A stretch of 64,000 nt of DNA from a virus: positions 1 to 64,000 of the IMG/VR virus record IMGVR_UViG_3300020472_000019. One strand, written 5' to 3'. This document shows, piece by piece, positions 52,085 through 60,502 of this stretch. Each line of letters begins with the position of its first letter. The first letter of the stretch is position 1. Made by a program: the position numbers and the translations under genes. The notes beneath the pieces are model-generated. The model was not told the DNA's origin. It did no database searches and saw nothing but the letters and a program-made list of their open reading frames with translations.

Positions 52085-53447
52085 GAGAACAACACTAAGT
52101 CAATTAGTCTATAATGAAGAATATACTCGTAAAGTTTTACCTTTTTTAAAAGGAGAATATTTTTCTGATAAAATTGAAAGAACAATTTTTGAAGAAATTC
52201 AAACATTTGTAGAGAAGTATAAAAGTGTTCCTACACAAACTTCTTTAGAAATTGAAGTTCAAAATCGTAAAGATTTGAATGAGGGTGATTACAAGAAAGT
52301 AATTGATGTAATTAAGACATTGAAATCTACAGAAGTAGATTTTGATTGGTTGGTTGATACAACTGAAAAATTTTGTAAAGATAAGGCGATTTATAATGCG
52401 ATTGTTGAAGGTATTCAAATCATTGATGGAAAAGATAGAAATAGAGATGCTGGAGCTATACCGAGCCTTCTCACTGATGCCTTGGCTGTGGGTTTTGATA
52501 CTCACATTGGCCATGATTATGTGTTGGATTCAGATTCCAGATATGACTTTTACCACAAGGTAGAGGAAAAGATTCCATTTGATTTGGAATTTTTTAATAA
52601 GATAACAAAAGGTGGACTTCCACCTAAAACACTAAACATTGCTCTTGCTGGAACTGGTGTTGGTAAGAGTTTGTTTATGTGTCATATGGCTGCAAATTGT
52701 ATGTCACAAGGTAAGAATGTTTTATATATTACTTTGGAAATGGCAGAAGAAAGAATTGCAGAACGTATTGATGCAAACCTTATGAATATTTCTATGGAAG
52801 ATTTATATGCTCTTCCTAAAAAGATGTTTGAAGATAAAATAACTCGTATTCGTGAAAAGTCAACAGGAAAGATAATTATAAAAGAATATCCAACTGCTTC
52901 AGCACATTCTGGACATTTTAGGGGATTATTAAAAGAACTTGCAATTAAGAAATCTTTTAAACCAGATATTATCTTTATTGACTATTTGAATATATGTGCA
53001 TCTAGTAGGTTCAAAGGAGCAACTAATGTTAACTCTTATATGTATATTAAGTCAATTGCAGAAGAACTTAGGGGATTGGCAGTTGAGACAAATCTACCGA
53101 TTATGTCAGCAACACAAACCACTAGATCAGGTTTCGTATCTACGGATATTGGTCTTGAAGACACATCTGAAAGCTTTGGCCTGCCAGCAACAGCTGATCT
53201 GATGTTTGCACTCATATCTAACGAAGAATTAGATGAACTTAATCAAATTGCTGTAAAACAACTTAAAAACCGATATAATGATCCTACAATTAATAAGAGA
53301 TTTATTCTTGGTATAGATAGAGCAAAAATGCGTTTATTTGATGCAAAAGCTTCTGACCAAGATATTATTGATAGTGGCCAGGATGATGATTTTGCACAGC
53401 CTGTATTTGATAAGACAAGTTTTGGTGAACAAGATTGGAAAGTTTAG
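52065..53447 (+). CDS. gp41: Replicative helicase gp41 (DnaB-like)
   Basis: ~460 aa (T4: 475). Walker A LAGTGVGKSL (~residue 198), Walker B DIIFIDYLNI, and the arginine-finger region KNRYNDPTINKRFILGIDRAKMRL. The N-terminal domain is DnaB-like. No ATG is available: TTG 52065 follows AGGGAAG with good spacing (TTG 52062 and 52047 are alternatives), and it overlaps the preceding gene by 20 bp. It unwinds DNA and works with the primase. Confidence 0.93.
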   Translation: MENQTIERTTLSQLVYNEEYTRKVLPFLKGEYFSDKIERTIFEEIQTFVEKYKSVPTQTSLEIEVQNRKDLNEGDYKKVIDVIKTLKSTEVDFDWLVDTTEKFCKDKAIYNAIVEGIQIIDGKDRNRDAGAIPSLLTDALAVGFDTHIGHDYVLDSDSRYDFYHKVEEKIPFDLEFFNKITKGGLPPKTLNIALAGTGVGKSLFMCHMAANCMSQGKNVLYITLEMAEERIAERIDANLMNISMEDLYALPKKMFEDKITRIREKSTGKIIIKEYPTASAHSGHFRGLLKELAIKKSFKPDIIFIDYLNICASSRFKGATNVNSYMYIKSIAEELRGLAVETNLPIMSATQTTRSGFVSTDIGLEDTSESFGLPATADLMFALISNEELDELNQIAVKQLKNRYNDPTINKRFILGIDRAKMRLFDAKASDQDIIDSGQDDDFAQPVFDKTSFGEQDWKV

Positions 53448-53450
53448 TGC

Positions 53451-53483
53451 TTGACAAATAGTAAAACTTCTATTATATAAATA
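53451..53483 (+). promoter_or_regulatory. Overlapping early and late promoters
   Basis: TTGACA (53451-53456), 17 bp, TATATA (53474-53479) as an early promoter. An exact late element TATAAATA overlaps it at 53476-53483. Both would start transcription near 53488, at the edge of the structured RNA. The overlap would allow expression at both stages. Confidence 0.68.
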
Positions 53484-53490
53484 TAAACAT

Positions 53491-53583
53491 AGAAGTGGGG
53501 TTAGTCATTCTACTACTGTCTAAATTTAAGAATGGCAAGGGAAACTCCGATAGACAGCGCAGCCCGTCCAAAATCCCACTTCT
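53491..53583 (+). ncRNA. Candidate structured RNA with an enclosed pseudoknot
   Basis: P1: AGAAGTGGG (53491-53499) pairs with CCCACTTCT (53575-53583), 9 bp. P2: GTCATTCT (53504-53511) pairs with AGAATGGC (53529-53536), 8 bp with one G-U. P3: CTGTCTA (53516-53522), in the P2 loop, pairs with TAGACAG (53551-53557), 7 bp, forming a pseudoknot. A T-rich tract follows P1. It sits between the promoter pair and ATG 53613. It could be a riboswitch-like leader, a small RNA ending in a terminator, or a ribozyme; I recognise no known family. Confidence 0.6.
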
Positions 53584-53612
53584 TTTTATTTTTGATAAAA
53601 ATGGAGGTTTTG

Positions 53613-54935
53613 ATGAAAGCAACTGAGGCATATAAACAACTCAATTCTAGAACAGAATATCTATCCCCTGTAGATAAAATTCAAACAATATTATCAGAAG
53701 GTAAAGGTGCATCTACTTATTTTGAAGGTGTAATTGCCGCTTGTCATAATTTATCTAATCAAAAAGAAAAAGATTTTAAAAAGAATATTCTTAAAGATCC
53801 TACTGTCAAACAATTTCTTAAAGCTGCCGATTCTGGTGGAAAACCTCATTTTGCTACTAACGGTAAAAGTGATGAAGAAAAGTTAGATTTATTGTACAAC
53901 TTTTCTAAAGTGTGTAAGACTAGATTAGGTTCTGGTTCTTCTGATGCTGGTGCCGGCCAATCTAAAATGAAAGTTTCTATACCTTGGCAAGAAATGACAA
54001 CAAAAAAATTAGATACGTCAAAAGCAGATATTTCAGTAAATGGCCATCAAACTTCTGTAAAGGGCCCTTCTGCCCAACTAATGTCTGGAGAAAAAAAAGA
54101 AACTAAAGCAACTGTATTAGCAGCTTTAGAAATTTCTGGCACTGGAGGAAAATTACGAGATGAGTTACTTGGTCATGTTAATAATTTCGTAGAATCAGAA
54201 AGAACAATAGGTGCTGAAATTAATAGTAGAGTATTAAAATCTATGTCTCCAGAAGAAGCTAAAAAAACTGGAAATGAAAAGGCATATGAAGTTGTTCAGA
54301 AACAAGAGAAAATGAAAGTTGATATAACAAAAAGTTTTGAATCTGCTTTTAATGATCCAAAACTTGGTAGTGCTTTTGCAAAAGAAGCAATGACAGGTTG
54401 GGAAAAATTTGGTGGAAAAGCCTTTCCTAATAAACCAGCAGGAGATTCTAAAGCAGAAGCAACTCATATGCTTGTATGGGATTATAGAATGGATAGAATG
54501 AAGTTTCTAAAAATTGATGATTCTTTTATTTCAATGACTGCTAAAAAAATGAGAGTCAGACCAGATTTAAAAAGTAATTCTTATAAAGTAAAAGGTCAAA
54601 AATCTGGTTATTCTTTTTATCAAGCATTAAGAGTAAGTGTTGATGTATTATTAAATAAAACTGGTGAACTAGAAACTAATGTAAAAGAACATATAGAATA
54701 TAATAAAAATCTTCTTACTGAAGGAACTATAACAGAGGTTTCTTTTAAAAAACTAGTTTCCAAAGCTTGGAATTGGTTTAAAGAAAAAATTACACAATTA
54801 TGGAATTGGTTTTCAGAAAGAGTTAAAAAAATAGTAAATGTTGTTGTAGAAACAATAAACCAAGGAATATATTTTGCTTTACAAACTTTTGAATTAGATG
54901 TAGATGTAAAAGTACAAACAGAAATAAAATTATGA
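53613..54935 (+). CDS. Hypothetical protein opening the internal-protein block (440 aa)
   Basis: ATG 53613 has GGAGG 5 bp upstream; longer in-frame starts fall in the structured leader. The N-terminal 100 residues are helical and charged. The middle holds ATHMLVWDYRMDRMKF, FYQALRVSVDVLLNK. The C-terminal ~60 residues contain a Trp-rich amphipathic helix (KAWNWFKEKITQLWNWF), possibly membrane- or protein-binding. I do not recognise the family. A virion or packaged role is inferred from the following genes. Confidence 0.65.
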   Translation: MKATEAYKQLNSRTEYLSPVDKIQTILSEGKGASTYFEGVIAACHNLSNQKEKDFKKNILKDPTVKQFLKAADSGGKPHFATNGKSDEEKLDLLYNFSKVCKTRLGSGSSDAGAGQSKMKVSIPWQEMTTKKLDTSKADISVNGHQTSVKGPSAQLMSGEKKETKATVLAALEISGTGGKLRDELLGHVNNFVESERTIGAEINSRVLKSMSPEEAKKTGNEKAYEVVQKQEKMKVDITKSFESAFNDPKLGSAFAKEAMTGWEKFGGKAFPNKPAGDSKAEATHMLVWDYRMDRMKFLKIDDSFISMTAKKMRVRPDLKSNSYKVKGQKSGYSFYQALRVSVDVLLNKTGELETNVKEHIEYNKNLLTEGTITEVSFKKLVSKAWNWFKEKITQLWNWFSERVKKIVNVVVETINQGIYFALQTFELDVDVKVQTEIKL

Positions 54936-55795
54936 AAACATATAAAGAGTTGATAACAGAAGGTATAACAAAACCTGTACCTATTTCTACTGTAGAAAGA
55001 GATCTTAATTCAGCTCGGTCTAAGGTAGTAGGTAAGGTTATAAAGCCTGCTGTTTTAGCAAAAGAAATAGAAAAAACAGTCGGTAGAAAATATAGTATTG
55101 AAGTTTCTGTTCAATTTGCTCCTTCTCTTGGTAGAGGTGAAATGTCTGCAAATGCTTACTATGATCAGGAAGCAGATTTAGAGGGTGATCGTGCTATTGA
55201 GATAGAACTATTAATTAGTGATAAAGATAGAAAGGGTTTGGATATAGGAAATGAAGGGTTTGATGCTTTAATATCAAATCTTGCAAAAGTGATAGTACAC
55301 GAAATGTTACATAAAGCACAAGCAATGAAAAGAAGTTTTGTAAAACCAAAACGATTTCAAGTAGGTTCTTCCTTAGATCCTAAGATTGCACAAGCACAGG
55401 AATATATGGGTAATAGTGATGAAATAGAAGCATATGGACATAACATTGCTGTGGAGTTACTAAAAAGTTTTGGTTCAAGAAAAGATGCCTTGACAGCCCT
55501 TAGAAACTTTGTTAGAATATCACCAGATAAATCACCAGATTTGTTTGCATATTTAACAGTTTTTGGAATGGATAAAAATCATCCAGTATTGAAAAAATTA
55601 ATTAATAAAGTTATTTTGTATTTAAAAAAATTAGACGAAGCAATAACAATACCCATTGAAATAGGTGATACGGTTTTAGGTGGTAAATTTAAAAATAAAA
55701 AAACAGAAGTTAAAAAAATAGGTAAAAATGAAAAAGGCGATATTACTATTAATGATAGGCCTCTTTTGAAATTTAGGATAATAAAAGATGTTTAG
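54932..55795 (+). CDS. Putative zinc metallopeptidase with a capsid-targeting-like N terminus (287 aa)
   Basis: It starts MKTYKELITEG, close to the T4 internal-protein signal (MKTYQEFIAEA). HEMLHKAQ (His ~123) is an H-E-x2-H zinc site, with a Glu in SDEIEAYGHN ~45 residues later as possible third ligand. The C-terminal ~60 residues form a beta/KOW-like tail (IGDTVLGGKFKNKKTEVKKI). Inferred: a protease packaged in the head and injected. It overlaps its neighbours by 4 and 8 bp. Confidence 0.6.
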   Translation: MKTYKELITEGITKPVPISTVERDLNSARSKVVGKVIKPAVLAKEIEKTVGRKYSIEVSVQFAPSLGRGEMSANAYYDQEADLEGDRAIEIELLISDKDRKGLDIGNEGFDALISNLAKVIVHEMLHKAQAMKRSFVKPKRFQVGSSLDPKIAQAQEYMGNSDEIEAYGHNIAVELLKSFGSRKDALTALRNFVRISPDKSPDLFAYLTVFGMDKNHPVLKKLINKVILYLKKLDEAITIPIEIGDTVLGGKFKNKKTEVKKIGKNEKGDITINDRPLLKFRIIKDV

Positions 55796-57029
55796 TTTTA
55801 AAGAATTATTAGCAGAAGATAAAGGTGGTAAGAACTTACATCTTGAACATCTAGAAGATGAAATAATCAACTATGGAGTTGAAGGTGGTAGAGCTGCATT
55901 AAATTTTCTACGTTCTCTTAGAGATATGCTTGCTGGTGGAAGTCGGTCTAGTGTTAATATGACAGTTAAATGGGATGGTGCTCCAGCAATTTTTGCTGGT
56001 ATAGACCCTTCTGATGGAAAATTCTTTGTTGCAAAGAAAAGTGTGTTCAACGTCACACCTAAATTATATAAAACTACAGGAGATATTGATGACGATTTAT
56101 CTGGCACTCTTAATGCAAAATTTAAGATCGCTCTTAAAGAACTTTCAAAATTGGGGATTACAGGAGTCCTTCAAGGGGATCTTATGTTCACTGATGATAT
56201 TGAAACCCAAACAATTGATGGAGAAAAGTACTATACTTTTCAGCCTAATACTATCGTGTATGCTACACCTGTTTCTAGCAATCTTGGTAGTATTTTAAAG
56301 AAGGCAAAAATAGGTGTAGTTTGGCATACAACATACACTGGTAAAGAGTTACAAAGTATGAAAGCATCTTTTGGTGCAAATATATCAAACCTTAAAAAAC
56401 CATCTACTGTCTGGATGGATGATGCAACTTATAAAGATACTTCTGGTAAATCTACATTTACTTCTGCTGAAACAGATGCAATTACTAAGATATTGTCTCA
56501 AGTTGGAAGCACATTTCACAAAATTAATGCACCAAAGTTAAAAAGTTTTCTTGCGTGGCAAAATTCTTTAACTGGAAATTTATCTGGAGTATCACTTAAA
56601 ACATATAATAATAGTAAGGTACGTGCTGGAGAACCTATTTCCAATCCTTCTGCTCATGCAAAAGGATATGAACAATGGGTAATTGATTCAATTCAAAAAC
56701 AAATTGATAAAGTTAAGTCTGATGCTGGTAAAAAGAAATACCAGAATATTCAAAAAGAATATGCTCGTGAAGCTAAAAAACATTCAAGAAATTTAGAATT
56801 TGTTATTAGATTTCAAAATTTACTGGTTGAAGCAAAGATGCAAATCATCAAAAAACTAAATAGTGTTAAGAGTATTGGAACTTTTGTGCGAACATCTAAT
56901 GGATTTAAAGTTGTAAATCCAGAAGGTTATGTTGCTATTGATAGAGTGAGTGGTGGTGCTGTTAAACTAGTAGATCGTATGGAGTTCTCGTTTAACAATT
57001 TCACAGCTATAAAGGCATGGGATAAATGA
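55788..57029 (+). CDS. Ligase/nucleotidyltransferase-like protein, DUF6267-like (413 aa)
   Basis: It starts MFSFKELLAEDKGG (capsid-targeting-like). VKWDGAPAI (Lys61) resembles motif I K-x-D-G of the covalent nucleotidyltransferases (DNA/RNA ligases), FFVAKK follows at ~82, and LQGDLMF (~128-134) resembles motif III/IIIa. The remaining motifs IV-V are not clear. I recall this as a family of unknown function common in T4-like marine phages. A cryptic RNA/DNA ligase packaged in the virion is possible but unproven. Confidence 0.62.
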   Translation: MFSFKELLAEDKGGKNLHLEHLEDEIINYGVEGGRAALNFLRSLRDMLAGGSRSSVNMTVKWDGAPAIFAGIDPSDGKFFVAKKSVFNVTPKLYKTTGDIDDDLSGTLNAKFKIALKELSKLGITGVLQGDLMFTDDIETQTIDGEKYYTFQPNTIVYATPVSSNLGSILKKAKIGVVWHTTYTGKELQSMKASFGANISNLKKPSTVWMDDATYKDTSGKSTFTSAETDAITKILSQVGSTFHKINAPKLKSFLAWQNSLTGNLSGVSLKTYNNSKVRAGEPISNPSAHAKGYEQWVIDSIQKQIDKVKSDAGKKKYQNIQKEYAREAKKHSRNLEFVIRFQNLLVEAKMQIIKKLNSVKSIGTFVRTSNGFKVVNPEGYVAIDRVSGGAVKLVDRMEFSFNNFTAIKAWDK

Positions 57030-58642
57030 AAAAATTTAACGAATTAATAGAAGCCACAGGCAAACCAGCTGTTATTACTTTTGGTAGATTTAATCCACCC
57101 ACTATTGGACACGAAAAAGTTATTGATGTTTTAGCTAAACATCACTCTAAACATTCTGGTTCTAAAATGTATGTGTATCCTTCACATTCACAAGACCCTA
57201 AAAAGAATCCTCTACCCCATACAAAAAAAGTTGCATATATGCGAGCAATGTTTCCCAAATATAAAAGAAACATTGTTGCTGGCAAAGAACGTAATATTTT
57301 TGAAGTTGCTAATTCCCTCTATAAAAAAGGACACGATTCTGTAGTAATGGTCGTTGGTTCTGATAGAGTACAGGAATTTGATAAACTTTTAAACACATAT
57401 AATAATGTTAAAGGTAAACATGGATTTTATAATTTTAATAGTATTTCTATAGTATCTGCTGGAGAACGTGATCCAGATTCAGAAGGTGTTTCTGGTATGT
57501 CAGCTTCCAAAATGAGAGCTGCAGCCGCAGATGGTGATAAAAAGTCTTTCATGACAGGCCTTCCTACAACATTTAAAGATGGTGAAAAACTCTATCGTGA
57601 TATTCGTTCACAAATGGGTATTCGTGAAGAACGTAATATGGGTGATATGACCGATTATGAAACTGTTCGTGATATGTACCTTACAGGTAAGATTTGGAAT
57701 GCTGGTGATATTATAGAGGCAAAAGGTGTTACTGGTGAAGTAGTTCGTAAAGGTACAAACTACCTTTCATTTGTTGATGAAGAAGGTAAAGTACATAAAG
57801 CTTGGTTACATGAAATTACACTTAATGAAAGAGATTATAAAAAGGAATATGCTAACTATCAAGGTAAGCCAGAACAGATTGCAAGACGATCCTCACGAAA
57901 TAAGGCTCGTAGAATTATGGGAGATAAAGCTAAGGTGGGTATGGATGTAGGTCATAAAGACAACGATCCTATGAATAATGATCCTAAGAATTTACGTAAT
58001 GAAGATCCATCCAAGAATCGTAGAGAGCCACGATTGAGAGATAAGGAACTTGAAGAAGATTGGGGAGATACTATTCCTTGGTTAAAAAAATTAAAAAATA
58101 AAATTTTTGATAAAACTCATAAAAAGAGTTTAGATAATCTTTCATTTGCGTATGCAAAAAAGGCAGCTAAGGAATATGAAAAAGATAAAAGAATGAATCC
58201 TATTCATATAGTTCATGATTTAGCTAGAATGTATACTAATGTATCTGATAGAGTTTTACGTGATCATATTAATGGTTTGGTCAAGAAGGGGTTAATACCT
58301 CAAGAATTAAAAGCAGAATTTGAACCTTTAGATGAAAAGGGTAAACGTCCAAAATTAAGAGATTTTGATAGATTTAGAGATTCCATAGGAAAAAAGAAGA
58401 AACCAATTTTTCAGAAGCAACCAAAAGAAAAGGGTAGAAAGTACGGCAAGAAAAAACGAGTTGTTTCTCCGTTTAAAGAATTTGTAGACCAATTACAGGT
58501 AAATGAAAAACTTAGTAAAGATGCTACTGCTGGTGATTATATAGATGATTTTGAGAAATCAGATGCACCACAGTTTAAGGGTAAATCAAAGGATAAACGG
58601 AAGAAGATGGCTATTGCAGCTTTCTACGCTAATAAGAAATAG
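57026..58642 (+). CDS. NMNAT/cytidylyltransferase-like domain fused to an HNH-like domain (538 aa)
   Basis: It starts MKKFNELIEATG, a capsid-targeting-like signal. Residues 18-30 (TFGRFNPPTIGHE) give the H-x-G-H-type nucleotidyltransferase signature; GMSASKMRAA (~170) fits its second motif (S-x-T/S-x-x-R). A middle domain has VGHKDNDPMNNDPKNLR (~308-324), the HNH-like D-N-D-P-x-NN-D-P-x-NL core. The C-terminal end GDYIDDFEKSDAPQFKGKS is a module shared by many marine phage proteins. Possibly NAD or nucleotide metabolism delivered with the DNA; inference. Confidence 0.78.
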   Translation: MKKFNELIEATGKPAVITFGRFNPPTIGHEKVIDVLAKHHSKHSGSKMYVYPSHSQDPKKNPLPHTKKVAYMRAMFPKYKRNIVAGKERNIFEVANSLYKKGHDSVVMVVGSDRVQEFDKLLNTYNNVKGKHGFYNFNSISIVSAGERDPDSEGVSGMSASKMRAAAADGDKKSFMTGLPTTFKDGEKLYRDIRSQMGIREERNMGDMTDYETVRDMYLTGKIWNAGDIIEAKGVTGEVVRKGTNYLSFVDEEGKVHKAWLHEITLNERDYKKEYANYQGKPEQIARRSSRNKARRIMGDKAKVGMDVGHKDNDPMNNDPKNLRNEDPSKNRREPRLRDKELEEDWGDTIPWLKKLKNKIFDKTHKKSLDNLSFAYAKKAAKEYEKDKRMNPIHIVHDLARMYTNVSDRVLRDHINGLVKKGLIPQELKAEFEPLDEKGKRPKLRDFDRFRDSIGKKKKPIFQKQPKEKGRKYGKKKRVVSPFKEFVDQLQVNEKLSKDATAGDYIDDFEKSDAPQFKGKSKDKRKKMAIAAFYANKK

Positions 58643-58643
58643 T

Positions 58644-58651
58644 TATAAATA
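58644..58651 (+). promoter_or_regulatory. T4-type late promoter within the internal-protein block
   Basis: Exact TATAAATA, 22 bp before ATG 58673, with GAAAGG as RBS. It shows that the downstream genes are late, as expected for virion proteins. Confidence 0.78.
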
Positions 58652-58672
58652 ATAACAAAGAAAGGTTAAAAA

Positions 58673-60502
58673 ATGACCATATATACAAAAACAATGTCAG
58701 AAGCATACCAAGAAGTAAACTTGCAAAAAGAAAAGAAATATATTCTTACGCCAGGAGGCTTCCCCCTTCTTTTAGAGGATAATATGGATTTAATGAAAAA
58801 AGCTGCTGGTGGTGCTATGCAGACGATTAAATTTAAAGATGGTAAACTGAAAGTAGATTCGTTTACTGCTTCTGCTATCATGGCTGTTTACAAAGCAGTT
58901 AATCCCAAGAATAAAAAATCTATTGAACAGATGGTCAATACTGGAACTAAAGCTCAGATGATGAAATTACAATCTCTTGCAATGAAACAAATCAAGTCTG
59001 GTGATGAATTAGAACATGATGGAGAAGAACTTGATGAAGGATATTCCAAAAAAGAAATTAAGATGGCTATTGGAATTGCATCTGACCCAAGATATAAACA
59101 AGGAAATTATTCTGGTGCAGTAAAAGCGATTGAGAAAATTAAGAAAGGTTTATCACAAGAAAAACAAGTTGCAGCTGTTCTGAAAAAACAAAACGAAGAA
59201 GTTGAACTTGATGAAGAAGTAAGTGTAAAAGATTTTGATGCTTTAAAGAAGGGTGATACCATTACTGTTGAATATAAATCTGCTATGTCATCTGGTAAAG
59301 GAACATTTACTGTAACAGCTAAAAATAAAGTTGCCAAGGGTAAAGTAGAAAAAGTTACATTGAAAAGTGTTAAAAATCCTGGCGGTGTAAAACATTTTCT
59401 GTATAAGAGAGATGATAAGGTAAGTTTTGCTCAAGGTGATATGGGAGCATCTGTAGTAGGTTTCAAAAAAGAAGAAGTTGAACTTGAAGAAGGTAGGATG
59501 AAAGAACTTCAAGGTTATATTGATGATAAGAAATCTCCAGAATGGATCTCAAAGAAAATGAAAATAGATGTTAAAACTATTAAATCACTTATGGGAGAGG
59601 ATATAACTGTTACAGGAGCCACTAAAGGTGGAGAGATTACAGAAAAAGATATAAAATATGTGGAAAAGGAATTGCATCGTCTAGGAATAACGGATGCAAG
59701 GGTATCTCAAAATGAGATGGATTTTTCTAAAATCAATATAGAAACAAAACGTAGTGATAAAGACGTTAAGAAAGCTTTTGACCGTTCAAAAATGACTGTT
59801 ACTTATGTTGATGAAAAACGAGATATAGACCCTGCTGATATAGATCATGATGCTACGGATGATGATGTTAAGTCTGCTGATAAGAATATCATTATGCAAA
59901 TGAGAAAAGTTGTTTCTCTAAGAGGTAACTTTAAAGTAGAATTTCGTGATGGAAAGAAACAGAAAATTGATCCAAAGATTGCAATGGCTGTTCAAGATAA
60001 GTTTCAAAAGTTAAGAAAACCAGATGATAAAGAAAAGTTTATGAAAAAGGCAGCTGCTTCTTATAAAGAAATGTTATCTGCATTAAAAGAAAGTCTTGAA
60101 GAAGAGCAGAAACAGAGAATGGGTGCTGATGGTATTCCTTGCCGAAAAACTTGTTGGACACAAGGTGGTAAGAAACCAAAAGGTATAAAAGAAGGAACAT
60201 GGGCTCTACCAGACACACCAAAACTAAAGGCTGGTCTTAAAAAGTTAATGCAAAAACCAATTCCACTTGGTAAGGATGGTGATTCTGCTACAGATGCAAT
60301 TGGTAAATACATTGGTGACGATGGTTTATATGATGCATTGTATGATGCTGGTAAAAAGGATGGGCCAAAAGCTGATGCTCGTCCAGTTATTCGTGGGTGG
60401 ATGGATAGAGAATTTGTAGATTCTTGGAAAAAATATAGAATAGAATCAAGAACAATTTTGGATAGAATTGATAACAAAATACAGGCAAGGAAAAATGGGT
60501 AA
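58673..60502 (+). CDS. Modular internal virion protein with repeated L-x-E linkers (609 aa)
   Basis: Several compact modules are joined by acidic linkers containing L-x-E: EELDEG (~118-123), EEVELDEE (~175-182) and EEVELEEG (~267-274). Between them lie a helical domain (124-172), a beta domain (183-265: FDALKKGDTITVEYKS...) and a short helical hairpin (275-310). T4 gp21 protease cuts after L/I-x-E, so the linkers could be processing sites. The C-terminal part (ADGIPCRKTCW, ARPVIRGWMD) is unfamiliar. Late promoter upstream. A packaged, processed protein is the inferred role. Confidence 0.6.
   Translation: MTIYTKTMSEAYQEVNLQKEKKYILTPGGFPLLLEDNMDLMKKAAGGAMQTIKFKDGKLKVDSFTASAIMAVYKAVNPKNKKSIEQMVNTGTKAQMMKLQSLAMKQIKSGDELEHDGEELDEGYSKKEIKMAIGIASDPRYKQGNYSGAVKAIEKIKKGLSQEKQVAAVLKKQNEEVELDEEVSVKDFDALKKGDTITVEYKSAMSSGKGTFTVTAKNKVAKGKVEKVTLKSVKNPGGVKHFLYKRDDKVSFAQGDMGASVVGFKKEEVELEEGRMKELQGYIDDKKSPEWISKKMKIDVKTIKSLMGEDITVTGATKGGEITEKDIKYVEKELHRLGITDARVSQNEMDFSKINIETKRSDKDVKKAFDRSKMTVTYVDEKRDIDPADIDHDATDDDVKSADKNIIMQMRKVVSLRGNFKVEFRDGKKQKIDPKIAMAVQDKFQKLRKPDDKEKFMKKAAASYKEMLSALKESLEEEQKQRMGADGIPCRKTCWTQGGKKPKGIKEGTWALPDTPKLKAGLKKLMQKPIPLGKDGDSATDAIGKYIGDDGLYDALYDAGKKDGPKADARPVIRGWMDREFVDSWKKYRIESRTILDRIDNKIQARKNG

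Noticed and set aside
53491-53583. Hammerhead, twister or cobalamin riboswitch identity for the structured RNA
   Set aside because: The conserved core sequences I know for these classes do not line up with the helices seen.
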